DNA of 64,000 nucleotides from DASXQK01 sp963757155 (GTDB taxonomy: Bacteria; Pseudomonadota; Alphaproteobacteria; Dongiales; Dongiaceae): positions 186,001-250,000 of the forward strand of contig CAVWQS010000014.1 in the NCBI GenBank assembly GCA_963757155.1, in the 5' to 3' direction. How positions within the stretch are numbered: the stretch's first letter is position 1; each line of letters begins with the position of its first letter. The notes beneath the pieces are model-generated. The model did no database searches, was not told the DNA's origin, and worked only from the letters and a program-made list of their open reading frames with translations. Shown piece after piece: positions 1-11,251 of this stretch. The position numbers were made by a program, and so were the translations under genes.

Positions 1-90
1 GAGATAGCCGGCGAGCCGGCTCTCGACCGATGCCCGGACGGGCTGGGGCGCGGCAGTGTCTGCGGGGATCAGGCGTAGCGGGGCGTCCAT
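1..90 (-). CDS. N-terminal fragment of an unidentified protein, cut by the window edge
   Basis: An ATG at 90-88 is preceded by a good ribosome site (GAGGGAGAG) and opens 30 codons that run off the window (starts MDAPLRLIPADTAAPQ). It begins 35 bases after the stop of the prepilin peptidase on the same strand, so the two probably form an operon. The neighbour suggests a type II secretion or type IV pilus component such as an assembly ATPase, but 30 residues show no motif and the product cannot be named. High-GC third positions and the ribosome site support it as a real start. Confidence 0.45.
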   Translation of the reverse strand, partial: MDAPLRLIPADTAAPQPVRASVESRLAGYL

Positions 91-124
91 TCTCTCCCTC
101 TTGGCTTGCCGCGGTCCGTCTGGA

Positions 125-871
125 CTATCCGAGCGTCAGCGGTCCGTAGAGCCAGACCAGCCAGGCGCCGAGGCAAAGATGGGGGCCGAACGGCAGGCGG
201 CTCGTGCCCCGGATCTCCCGGCCCCCGATGCGCGCCATCGTAGCATGAACGAGCCCGGCCGCGCTGGCATAGAGCAGGACCGTCGGCAGCCCCTCCCAGG
301 CGACCCAGGCCCCGATGGCCGCCAGAAGCCGGGCGTCGCCCTCGCCGATGCCGCTGCGACCCCGGATCAGGCGATAGGCGAGGCCGATGCCGCGGAGCAG
401 GAGATAGCCCAGCAGGGCGCCCGCGGCATGCTCGCCGATGGAGGGCGGGTCCCAGGTGAGCGGCAGGAGCAGGCCGAGGAGGCCCAGGGGGAGCGACAGG
501 GCATTGGGGATGATGAATTGGCGCTGATCGATCAAAGCGATGGCGAAAAGGCCCCAGCCCAGGATCGCCGTCGCCGGGACGAGATCGTCCGGCACCGCCA
601 GGATCGCCCAGAGGACCAGAAGGACGGCGCCGACCTCGCAGGCCGGGTGGATCCGCCCGATCGGCTCGTGGCATTGGCGGCAGCGCCCGCCGAGGGCCGC
701 CCAGCTGACCACCGGGATCAGCTCCAGCGGCCGGAGCACCGTGCCGCAATGATCGCAGGCCGAGCGCGCCCAGAGGACCGGGGCGCCCTGGGGCAGGCGG
801 ATCACCAAGGTAGCGATGAAGCTTCCGACGAAGGGGGCGGCCAGGAGCGGGATCAGCTGCGTCAGATCCAC
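125..871 (-). CDS. Prepilin peptidase (type IV leader peptidase, GspO/PilD family)
   Basis: Inner-membrane aspartyl protease that removes leader peptides from type IV prepilins or type II pseudopilins and usually N-methylates the new terminus. The protein opens with a hydrophobic segment. It then has a zinc-type four-cysteine cytoplasmic loop (CDHC and CRQC), followed by several membrane segments. The two catalytic aspartates lie in ALIDQRQ and in GEGDARLL, the GxGDxx motif of the family. I chose the GTG at 871-869 (VDLTQLIPLLAAP), giving 248 aa; a longer reading to 967 adds a charged extension unlike the family. It is followed on the same strand by the partial gene at 1-90. No pilin or pseudopilin gene is visible here. 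Confidence 0.85.
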   Translation of the reverse strand: MDLTQLIPLLAAPFVGSFIATLVIRLPQGAPVLWARSACDHCGTVLRPLELIPVVSWAALGGRCRQCHEPIGRIHPACEVGAVLLVLWAILAVPDDLVPATAILGWGLFAIALIDQRQFIIPNALSLPLGLLGLLLPLTWDPPSIGEHAAGALLGYLLLRGIGLAYRLIRGRSGIGEGDARLLAAIGAWVAWEGLPTVLLYASAAGLVHATMARIGGREIRGTSRLPFGPHLCLGAWLVWLYGPLTLG

Positions 872-1244
872 AGATGCTTCATGCGCCCCCGGGTTTCGGA
901 ATCCGCGGCCGCCGCGGCCGGATTCAGCTCGAGACGCCAGTGTCGGAATTCCCGCGCCGGGTTGCAACTCGGCAGAAGCGCGCCGGCACAGCTCCCGAGG
1001 GGATCATGACGCAGTGCAGCACGAGCGAGCGGCGATCGTCGCTCGCCAAGCCATTCCGACCAGGGGTTAAGTCAGAAGTTCTGTCGCAATTCGTGCATCT
1101 CATGCGGGAAGCCGGCGCCTCATGCAGGAATTCGCCGCTGGTGCGGCCCCTGTTGCTGCTGCACCGCACAGGGCGGCAGGCTGGAGCCAGAAAAACGGGC
1201 GGCGGCCAGACATGTGGCGACCGCGGACCCGGGGAGGATGAACC
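872..1244. promoter_or_regulatory. Divergent intergenic region between the prepilin peptidase and coxM
   Basis: This 373-bp gap separates the minus-strand peptidase from the plus-strand cox operon and must hold the promoters of both. It contains a GC-rich inverted repeat near 1027-1044 (GAGCG and CGCTC around GCGATCGT) and two copies of CTCATGC about 20 bp apart near 1098-1125. No convincing -10/-35 pair or sigma-54 site was found. No coxB or coxC gene lies here, although both precede coxM in some carboxydotrophs. Confidence 0.35.
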
Positions 1245-2108
1245 ATGATTCCAGGCGCCTTCGCCTATCACCGACCCAAATCCCTGGCCGAGGCGGTCGG
1301 CCTGCTGGCCGACCTCGGGGAGGACGCCCGGCCGCTGGCGGGCGGCCATAGCCTGATCCCGATGATGAAACTCCGCCTGGCCGCGCCGGAGCATCTGGTG
1401 GATCTGCGCGCCATCGGCGACCTCAAGGGCATTCGCGCCGAGGGCGGCGACATCGTCATCGGGGCGATGACCACCCAGCATGAGGTGATCGGCTCCGATC
1501 TGCTCGCCGGCAAGCTCCCCATCCTGCGCGAGACATCGCTTTCCATCGCCGATCCCCAGGTGCGCTATGTCGGCACCCTCGGCGGCAATCTCGCCAATGG
1601 CGATCCCGGCAATGACATGCCGGCGGTGATGCTTTGCCTCGGCGCCACCTATCACCTCGCGGGCAAAGGCGGCGAGCGGCGGGTGGCGGCGCGGGAGTTC
1701 TATCAAGGCGCCTATTTCACCGCGCTGGAGGCGGGCGAGATCCTGACGGCGATCCGCATCCCCGTGCCGCCCGCCGGCCATGGTCATGCCTATGAGAAGC
1801 TGAAGCGCAAGATCGGTGATTATGCGACCGCTGCTGCCGCGGTCATTCTGACCCTGTCGGGCGGCAAGATCGCGAGCTGCGCCATTGCCCTCACCAATGT
1901 CGGCGAGACGCCACTCTTTGCCGAGGCGGCCGCCAAGCTCCTGATCGGCTCGGCCCTCGAGCCCGCGATCGTGAAGCAGGCCGTGGCCGCAGCGGAGGCC
2001 ATCACCGCGCCCGCGTCCGACAACCGGGGACCGGCAGCCTATCGGCGCAAGATGGCGGGAGTCATGACGGCTCGCGCCTTGGCGGCCGCCAAAGCGCGCG
2101 CGTCCTGA
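1245..2108 (+). CDS. coxM: Aerobic CO dehydrogenase medium subunit (FAD-binding)
   Basis: Flavoprotein subunit of the molybdenum-copper CO dehydrogenase, a (CoxL-CoxM-CoxS)2 enzyme at the cytoplasmic membrane that oxidises CO to CO2 and passes electrons through FAD to quinone. The 287-aa length matches the family. The FAD pyrophosphate motifs are AGGHS at residues 32-36 and TLGG at 111-114, the same positions known for carboxydotroph CoxM. The ATG at 1245 follows GGGGAGGATGAACC, a strong ribosome site. The frame is intact. It starts a compact run coxM-coxS-coxL-coxD-coxE-coxF, and coxS begins 13 bases after its stop. Confidence 0.93.
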   Translation: MIPGAFAYHRPKSLAEAVGLLADLGEDARPLAGGHSLIPMMKLRLAAPEHLVDLRAIGDLKGIRAEGGDIVIGAMTTQHEVIGSDLLAGKLPILRETSLSIADPQVRYVGTLGGNLANGDPGNDMPAVMLCLGATYHLAGKGGERRVAAREFYQGAYFTALEAGEILTAIRIPVPPAGHGHAYEKLKRKIGDYATAAAAVILTLSGGKIASCAIALTNVGETPLFAEAAAKLLIGSALEPAIVKQAVAAAEAITAPASDNRGPAAYRRKMAGVMTARALAAAKARAS

Positions 2109-2121
2109 GGGGAGACAGCAT

Positions 2122-2618
2122 ATGGCCAAGACCCAGATCGCGATGAAGGTGAACGGCAAGCCGGTGGAAGCACTGGTCGAGCCGCGCACGCTTCTGATTC
2201 ATTTCCTGCGCGAGGAGCTCAATCTGACCGGGCCCCATATCGGCTGCGACACCAGCCATTGCGGCGCCTGCACCGTCGATGTCGACGGCCGCTCGGTCAA
2301 ATCCTGCACCGTCTTCGCCGTCCAGGCCGAGGGCGCGGAAATCCTCACCATCGAGGGGATCGCGGCCCCCGATGGTGCGCTGCATGCCCTGCAGGAGGGC
2401 TTCCGCGAGATGCATGGTCTGCAATGCGGCTTCTGCACCCCGGGCATGATCACGCGCGCCTATCGGCTGCTGCAGGAGAACCCGAATCCCAGCGAAGCGG
2501 AGATCCGCTTCGGCATCGCGGGCAATCTCTGCCGTTGCACCGGCTATCAGAACATCGTCAAGGCCATTCAATTTGCGGCGGCCAAGCTTTCCGGCCGGCC
2601 GCTGCAGGAGGCTGCCGA

Positions 2619-2622
<4 letters not shown>
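2122..2622 (+). CDS. coxS: Aerobic CO dehydrogenase small subunit (2 x [2Fe-2S])
   Basis: Iron-sulfur subunit that relays electrons from the Mo-Cu site in CoxL to FAD in CoxM. At 166 aa it has the usual length. The plant-ferredoxin-type cluster is bound by Cys42, 47, 50 and 62 (GCDTSHCGAC...SC). The C-terminal four-helix cluster is bound by Cys102, 105, 137 and 139 (QCGFC...NLCRC). All eight positions match the canonical CoxS numbering. A clear ribosome site (GGGGAGA) precedes the ATG. Its stop overlaps the coxL start as ATGA at 2619-2622, which indicates translational coupling. Confidence 0.94.
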
Positions 2623-5045
<2,423 letters not shown>

Positions 5046-5066
5046 AAGGCGGCCCCGCAGCCGGCC

Positions 5067-5949
5067 ATGACCTTGACGCGCGAGGAGATCGCGGACGCGT
5101 CTGGAAGCCGCCGGCTATATCGCCGATCGCGAGCTCGCCATGGCGCTTTGGCTGATGGATTTCCTCAAGCGGCCGCTGCTGCTGGAGGGCGAGGCCGGCG
5201 TCGGCAAGACGGAGGTCGCCAAGGCCCTGGCGCTGGTCCACGAGACCGAGCTGATCCGCCTGCAATGCTATGAGGGGCTGGATCAGAACGCGGCCCTCTA
5301 CGAGTGGAATTATCAGCGCCAGCTCCTCGCCATCAAGGCCCGTGAAGGCAGCGGCGAGAATGCCGATGCCATCGAGGAGCATGTGTTCTCGGAGAAGTAT
5401 CTATTGGAGCGCCCGCTGCTGGCGGCGATCCGGCGCGAGCGGGCGCCGGTGCTGCTGATCGACGAGGTGGACCGGGCCGATGAGGAGTTCGAGGCCTTCC
5501 TGCTCGAGATCCTTTCCGATTTCCAGATCAGCATTCCCGAGCTCGGCACCGTGACCGCGCGCTCGATCCCGCGGGTGGTGTTGACCTCCAACGGGACGCG
5601 CGAGCTCTCCGACGCGCTGCGCCGGCGCTGCCTCTATCACTACGTCGATTTCCCGGATGTCGATCGCGAGGCGCGGATCATCGTGGTTCGCCAGCCAGGG
5701 ATCGACACCTCGCTGGCCCTTCAGGTCGCGCGCATGGTGACGGCGATCCGCAAGGAGGATCTGCGCAAGCTGCCCGGCGTCGCCGAGACCTTGGATTGGG
5801 CGGCCACGCTCGCGGGGCTCGGCGTCGCCGATATGCGCCAGGCGCCCGAGGCGGTGCATGAGACACTGGTCTGCCTGCTGAAGACCCATGAGGACCGGTC
5901 CCGCATCGGCCGCGAGGTGGTCGACCGCCTCCTCGGCAAGGTGGCGTGA
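5067..5949 (+). CDS. coxD: CoxD-like AAA+ ATPase (MoxR family), one frameshift near its 5' end
   Basis: MoxR-type AAA+ ATPase needed in carboxydotrophs to build the sulfur-bridged Mo-Cu centre of CO dehydrogenase; it acts with the VWA protein CoxE. Walker A is GEAGVGKTE at about residues 41-49 and Walker B is LLIDEVDRADEEFE. The sensor region includes VVLTSNGTRELSDALRRRC. One extra base near 5098 (EEIADA/LEAAGYIAD) separates the ATG at 5067 from the rest. Repair gives 293 aa, close to the usual length. An internal ATG at 5140 would give a shorter protein lacking the first helices. It starts 21 bases after coxL. Confidence 0.9.
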
Positions 5950-5956
5950 GGCGGCC

Positions 5957-7157
5957 ATGCCGGCCGCTGACGCCATCGCCCCACCGGACAATATCGGCGA
6001 CGCGCTGCGCCGCCAGCTTGCCGGCTTCGTGCGGACGCTGCGGGACAACGGCTTTGCCCTCGGCCTGAAGGAGACCGGCGATGCGCTCAGCGATCCTGGC
6101 ATCGCCTCTGGCGTCGCGACCCGCGACCTTGCAGCCCGCGCTCAAGGCGCTGTTCTCGGCCACCCGCTCCGACTGGGAGCGCTTCGACGAGATCTTCCAG
6201 GCCTATTGGCTGGGCCGCGGCCTGCGCCGCCGGCAGATGCTCACCGGCACCGCCTCGGACGGCAGCCGGCCGCAGCGCCGCCTGCCGTCGCCCCTGGCCG
6301 GGAGCGACGCTGCCGGGAAGCCGGACCATATCGAACGCGGCGAAGGGCCTGAGGGGGAGAGCCCGGCCGATGGGCGGGGCCGGCGCGGTGGGGCGACACG
6401 GGCCGAGAGCCTGGGGCGGATCGATGTCCGGCGCATCGCCGATCCCGATGAGGTGGCCGAAGCCCATGAGCTGGCCGAGCGCCTGGCGCGCAAGATGCGG
6501 GCACGGCTGGTGCGGCGGATGCGGGCCCGGCGCCACGGCCGGCGGCTGGATCTGCGCCGGACCATTCATCGCAGCGTCTCCCATGGCGGGACGCCGCTGG
6601 ATCTCGTCTGGCGCCGGCGCAAGCCCAAACCCTTGCGCCTCGTCATCTTGCTCGATGCCTCCGGCTCCATGAGCCTCTACACCGCCTTCTTCCTGCGCTT
6701 CATCCATGGCGTGGTGGATTCCTTCCGCGAGGCCGAGGCCTTCGTCTTCCACACCCGTCTGGTCCATGTCTCCGACAGCTTGCGCGAGCGCGATGTGTCG
6801 CGGGCGATCGATCGGCTGGCGCTGATGGCCGAGGGGATCGGGGGCGGAACGCGGATCGGCGAGAGCCTGGCGACCTTCAACCGCTGGCATGCGGCCCGGG
6901 TGATCAATTCCCGCACGGCCGTGATGATCCTCTCCGACGGCTACGACACCGGCGAGCCGGAGCGCCTCGCCACCGAGATGGCGCGGCTACGCCGCCGCTG
7001 CCGCCGGATCATCTGGCTGAATCCGTTGATCGGCTGGGAGAGCTATTCGCCCGAGGCCCGCGGCATGCAGGCCGCACTCCCCTATATCGATCTCTTCGCC
7101 CCCGCCCATAGCCTCGAGAGCCTCGCCGCCCTCGAGCCCTATCTCGCGAGGATCTGA
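5957..7157 (+). CDS. coxE: CoxE-like von Willebrand factor A protein, one frameshift
   Basis: Partner of the MoxR ATPase in maturing the CO dehydrogenase active site. The N-terminal half is helical and rich in arginine. The C-terminal half is a VWA domain with the metal-ion-dependent adhesion motif DASGS (LVILLDASGSMSLYT). The rest of the VWA fold follows, including GGTRIGESL and ILSDGYDTGEPE. An extra base near 6090 (ETGDAL/AILASPLAS) breaks the frame; repair gives 399 aa, the normal CoxE size. The ATG at 5957 is 7 bases after coxD. Its stop overlaps the coxF start by one base. Confidence 0.9.
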
Positions 7158-7996
7158 TGGCAAGAGGGCAAGCGACCGACATCCTCGATCTGATCTCGGC
7201 GATGAGGGCCAAGGGGGAGCCCTTCGCGCTGGCCACGGTGGTGCGCACGGTCGCTGCCACCGCCGCCAAGGCCGGGGCGAAGGCGGTGATCCGCGCGGAC
7301 GGCAGGGTGACAGAAGGCTGGATCGGCGGCGGCTGCGCGCGCGCCGCGGTGGTGAAGGCGGCGCGCGAGGCGCTGGCGGATGGCCAGCCGCGGCTGGTCT
7401 CGGTTCAGCCGGAGGAGGGTTTGCAGGCCCAGGGCGTGAAGCCGGGCGAGGAGCGGGCCGGCATCCGCTTCGCCCGCAACATGTGCCCGAGCCGCGGCAC
7501 GATGGACGTCTTCGTCGAGCCGGTAATCCCGCGGCCGCAGCTCGTCATCTGTGGCTCCAGCCCCGTCGCCGTGGCGATCGCCGATCTCGGCCGGCGCATC
7601 GGCTTCGATCTCACCATCTGTGCGCCGCCCGCCGAACAGGGCGCTTTCGCCGAGGCGGACCGGCGCATCGAGAGCTATGCCTTGCCGCAGGACGGGGGTA
7701 GGAATCAATTCATCGTGGTCTCGACCCAGGGGCGTGACGACGAGGCTGCGCTGCAGGCGGCGCTGGCCGCCGATTCCGACTATATCGCCTTCGTCGGAAG
7801 CCGGCGGAAGGCAGAGGCGCTGAAGTCGGTTTTGGCGGCGCAGGGCGCCGATCCCGCCCGGCTCGCCCGCCTGAAGGCCCCGGCCGGACTCGATCTCGGC
7901 GCCATCACGCCGGAGGAAATCGCGCTGTCGATCCTGGCCGAGATCGTGGCCCAGCGCCGCAGCCGGCACCCGCGGGGCGCCGCACCCGCCGCCTGA
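7157..7996 (+). CDS. coxF: CoxF / XdhC-CoxI family maturation protein
   Basis: XdhC/CoxI-family protein; the family binds molybdenum cofactor and helps insert or sulfurate it in xanthine-dehydrogenase-type enzymes such as CO dehydrogenase. The N-terminal CoxI part contains EPFALATVVRT and WIGGGCARAAVV. The C-terminal Rossmann part begins QLVICGSSPVAVAIADLGR. It is 279 aa, intact, and coupled to coxE by a 1-bp overlap (TGATG). It is the last cox gene here: coxG, H, I and K are absent from the window, and the next gene is convergent, 20 bp away. Confidence 0.88.
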   Translation: MARGQATDILDLISAMRAKGEPFALATVVRTVAATAAKAGAKAVIRADGRVTEGWIGGGCARAAVVKAAREALADGQPRLVSVQPEEGLQAQGVKPGEERAGIRFARNMCPSRGTMDVFVEPVIPRPQLVICGSSPVAVAIADLGRRIGFDLTICAPPAEQGAFAEADRRIESYALPQDGGRNQFIVVSTQGRDDEAALQAALAADSDYIAFVGSRRKAEALKSVLAAQGADPARLARLKAPAGLDLGAITPEEIALSILAEIVAQRRSRHPRGAAPAA

Positions 7997-8016
7997 ACCG
8001 GCGAGCGCGCTTGGGT

Positions 8017-8913
8017 CTATTTGAGGCCGGCGTTCTGGCCGACCACGCGAATGAGGGAGGCGAAATCCAGATCGCCCTGGCCGCGGGCGACGGCGGAGAG
8101 AAGATTCCCATGCACCGCCGAGAGCACCGGCATCGGCGTGCGTGATTCCTGCGCCGCCTGAAGCGCCAGGGTCATATCCTTGAGCCCGAGGGCAAGCTTG
8201 AAGGCCGGCGGCTCGAATTTCCCGCTAAGGGCGATGCTGCCGTAGTTCTCGTAGACCGGCGAGCGGAAGAGCTTGCGCGATATCAGGTCGTGGAAGGGCT
8301 CCGGATCAACGCCGTTCTTGCGCAGCAAAGTGAAGGCCTCGCACAAGGATTCCAGCATCGAGCCGATGAGAAAATTGCCGGCGAGCTTGACCACGCTCGC
8401 CTGCTCCGGCGCGTCGCCGAAATGGATGATCCCCTGTCCCATGAGCTCCAGGAGCGGGCGGCAGCGCTCCACCAGCGCCGCCGGACCGGCGGCGCAGATC
8501 CAGAGCTTCGCCGCCGCCGCCGCCTCGGGCCGGCCGAAGACCGGGGCGGCCAGGAAGGCGCGCTCGGCATTGGCGTGACGCACGGCAAGGGTCCGGGTGC
8601 AGGGAACGCTGACCGTGCTCATGGAGATGTGGACGGCCCCCGGCGCCAGGGCCGGGAGCAGCCCCTCGGCGCCATGGGTCACGGCCTCGAGCGCCGCGTC
8701 GTCGGCGACCATCGTCACGACGAAATCGGCCCCCTTGGCGGCGGCGGCCGGAGTCTTGGCCACCGTGACATTGGCGGCCGAGAGCGAGGCCGCCTTCTCG
8801 GGCGAGCGATTCCAGACGGCAAGGGGCCAGCCGGCGGCGGCGACATTGCGCGCCATGCCGATGCCCATATTGCCCAGACCGATGAAGCCGACCTTCGGCT
8901 TGTCATTCGCCAT
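8017..8913 (-). CDS. NAD(P)-dependent beta-hydroxyacid dehydrogenase (HIBADH/GlxR-like)
   Basis: Two-domain oxidoreductase of the 3-hydroxyisobutyrate / tartronate-semialdehyde reductase family. The N-terminal Rossmann fold opens with VGFIGLGNMGIGMARN (GxGxxG). The helical C-terminal domain holds the catalytic lysine region VVKLAGNFLIG. The substrate-side glycine motif, usually DAPVSGG, reads AAPVFGRPEAA here, so the substrate is uncertain. I start at 8913 (MANDKPKVGF) behind AAAGGGAC; an upstream ATG at 8976 adds a non-family leader. The protein is 298 aa. It converges on coxF, with no obvious functional link. Confidence 0.82.
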   Translation of the reverse strand: MANDKPKVGFIGLGNMGIGMARNVAAAGWPLAVWNRSPEKAASLSAANVTVAKTPAAAAKGADFVVTMVADDAALEAVTHGAEGLLPALAPGAVHISMSTVSVPCTRTLAVRHANAERAFLAAPVFGRPEAAAAAKLWICAAGPAALVERCRPLLELMGQGIIHFGDAPEQASVVKLAGNFLIGSMLESLCEAFTLLRKNGVDPEPFHDLISRKLFRSPVYENYGSIALSGKFEPPAFKLALGLKDMTLALQAAQESRTPMPVLSAVHGNLLSAVARGQGDLDFASLIRVVGQNAGLK

Positions 8914-9699
8914 GTCGAAGAGTCCCTTTCTGCTGCCCAAAGCCGGGGGGCCGGGGAAAACGAGGGTCCATTTCACTGCTTCTGCAGGAAATCTGCAGGG
9001 CTGGAGCCCTCCTCGGATCGGGCCTTTTCAGTGAAGCCCGGCCCGAGCGAAGCCCTGGCCTGGCGCATTTTGGGACCCGCACGCGGCCGTTGCGAGCCTC
9101 ATTTTTCATGATCGGGCGCGTGTCAGCCTGGGGACCCAATCAGGCCACGGGAGGGCAGATCCGGGCCCGGCACCGCCCCTATTCTGCCACCGGCGCTATT
9201 TAAGTCGTTCACGAAATATTGACGAGGGCATAAAATGGTTTCCCCGGGCTTGGAAGGGAACTCGAATATCCCTCCGAACACCGTCCGGCCAAGCGGCGGA
9301 TCCCAGGCGTGGTGCGGGTGTAACTTACTTGTCATTTTATATATATTCAATATATCAATGACTTACTGGACACAGCCTTCGCATAGCCCTGTTCGGGGCC
9401 ATGCCATGTCGACAGCATCAGAGGCATGGTTAATGAAATGTTAAGCGTGAACGGGGTCGTAAATGTGTAGTTGCATTTGCCGTACTCCGTGATATTGTTC
9501 GGACGAAGACACGGCAAGGGAACCAACGCGCAATGGTTCTCGCCCGTTGCTGGGAATGAAACTCTCTAAGGCAGCATTGTGCGCCGAAGTTAGAGAACTC
9601 GGCGGTAATGGTTTAGTGGGCGATTCGTTCGGCCGCGAAAGCTCGAGAAGACTGTAGAGCTGTGGACGAGCGAGGGGGCCCCGATATCGGGTGTAGGAA
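8914..9699. promoter_or_regulatory. Long intergenic region with AT-rich control DNA
   Basis: This 786-bp stretch between divergent genes is much richer in A+T than its surroundings, mainly 9185-9480. It contains a perfect AT palindrome at 9341-9355 and promoter-like sequence (TTGACG near 9219 and several TA-rich blocks). From about 9480 to 9699 there may be a long leader for the beta-roll gene. No protein or named RNA family was recognised. AT-rich DNA upstream of a surface-protein gene is a plausible site for a nucleoid-associated silencer, but that is inference. Confidence 0.4.
9341..9355. promoter_or_regulatory. Perfect AT-only palindrome
   Basis: Arms ATATATT and AATATAT flank a single C, giving a perfect 7-bp inverted repeat about 345 bp upstream of the beta-roll gene. 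It is the lowest-GC spot in the first 17 kb. It could be a regulator site or only part of a flexible promoter region. Confidence 0.35.
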
Positions 9700-11191
9700 A
9701 TGCCAGGTACAGTTTCGATCAAGGGTGGCCTCGTTAGCATCCCGCTCAACGGCCAAGAGCTTTCGTCGGTGCAGTCCGCCCTGACGGCTCTGTCAAACCA
9801 GTTCAGCAGCGGGCATCTCTTTACCAATCCGGCGACCGCGCCGGCGCTGACGGGGCTCAACACCTACAATTTTACCGGCGCCTCCGGGGGCAGCGTCACC
9901 ATGCCGTCCGGCGCGCAAGCCGTTGTCCTCAATGGCGCCACCAGCACGAAGGTCGTCGCGAGCAACACTGTACGGTTTCTGAGCGGCAATACGGGCAACG
10001 ACACGATCGTCGGCGGGGCAATGACCTCGACGATCATCAGCGGCGACGGCACGAATTCAGATCAACAACTCAGCCGCGACCGTCAAAGCCTCCATCCTCA
10101 CCGGCACCGGCAAGGATACCGTGGTGCTGGGCTCGAAGGGGAGCACCTTGACGGCGCTCGGCTCGGTGACCGTGACGGGCGGCGGGGGCAGCAATACGAT
10201 CTCGATCACGGGCAATTCGAAGACCGCGTCGCTGGGGGCGGCCGGCAGCAACCTCGTAAAGCTTTCCGGCACCTCGGACAAGGTCACGATTAGCGCCGGC
10301 GCCACGACCGTTCTCGACACCGGCATCAACAACACCATCGTCGGGGCCGTCGCCGGGCTGAACATCAACGAGACCGGCGGCAAAGGGCTGAACTTCAGCG
10401 GCAAGGGCAACGACAGGGTCACGCTGGCCGGCCCCAATCCCAACGTCATCACCGAGACCGGTGCGGCGACCATCACCGGCACGGGCGCGAAGAGCACCAT
10501 CACCTTCACCGGCGCCGGGGCTTCGCGGGCCGTGGTGACGAATACCGGCAGCGACACCGTCAAAATCGGCTCGGCCAACGCCAAGGTCACCATCGGCGGC
10601 GGCAAGGACGTCCTCAATACGACCGGCAAGAGTGCCAGCGTCTCAGCGACGGGCAACGGCGGGATCAACTACACCGGCGTGGGCACCGATACGATCCGTC
10701 TGGCCGCCGGTACCGATACGATCGTCGACAAGGGCGGTGCGACGGTCTTTGGCGGCTCGGGCAAATTCAGCTTCACCGGCGGAACAGTCGGCGTGGATTC
10801 GGTCTCCGTGGGCAGCGGGAGTGCGACGCTCAACGGCGGCGGCGGCAAGAACATCTTCGTCGGTAGCTCGAGCAAGACCAGCTCGACCTCCATGATCGGC
10901 GGGGCTGGCAGCCAGGACACCTTCACCGGCGGCTCGGGCAAGGACACGATGAATGTCACGGGCGTCGCTTCAGGGCTCTTGCAGTTCGACAAAGCGCATC
11001 AAGGCGGCACCCATACCGTTACCGGTTTCAAGCATGGAACGGACCACCTGAAGCTGGGGGCGGGCTACAACACCAAGACGGTGCTGAATGGTGCCAAGGT
11101 GGTCGGTGGCAACACCATCCTCAACCTCGGCGACGGCACGACCATCACGCTGACGGGCTTTACCGGCCTTAAGGCCAGCGACTTCAGTTAG
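9700..11191 (+). CDS. Secreted glycine-rich beta-roll (RTX-like) protein, one frameshift
   Basis: Extracellular or surface protein made of degenerate Gly/Asn/Asp/Thr repeats (NTGNDTIVGG, GTGKDTVVLG, NTGSDTVKIG, GGSGKDTMNVT). These resemble calcium-binding beta-rolls but lack long runs of perfect GGxGxDxUx nonamers. There is no signal peptide. The C-terminus (GDGTTITLTGF...KASDF) resembles the uncleaved type I secretion signal of serralysin-like proteins. An extra base near 10057 (SGDGTN/QINNSAATVKAS) breaks the frame; repair gives about 496 aa. The ATG at 9700 has AGGA very close upstream, so the start is only probable. A glycan gene set follows on the same strand. Confidence 0.75.
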
Positions 11192-11251
11192 TGATAGTCT
11201 GAAGGGCCGGGCGATCGCTCAGGAGTAGATCGCCGCTACCGAGTTAACGGG

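Noticed and set aside
56..1009. Plus-strand frame across the prepilin peptidase gene
   Set aside because: The opposite strand encodes a recognisable peptidase with catalytic motifs; the plus-strand frame is Arg/Ala/Gly-rich shadow sequence.
924..2189. Minus-strand 421-codon frame over coxM
   Set aside because: coxM on the plus strand has FAD motifs at canonical positions; the other frame is a high-GC shadow.
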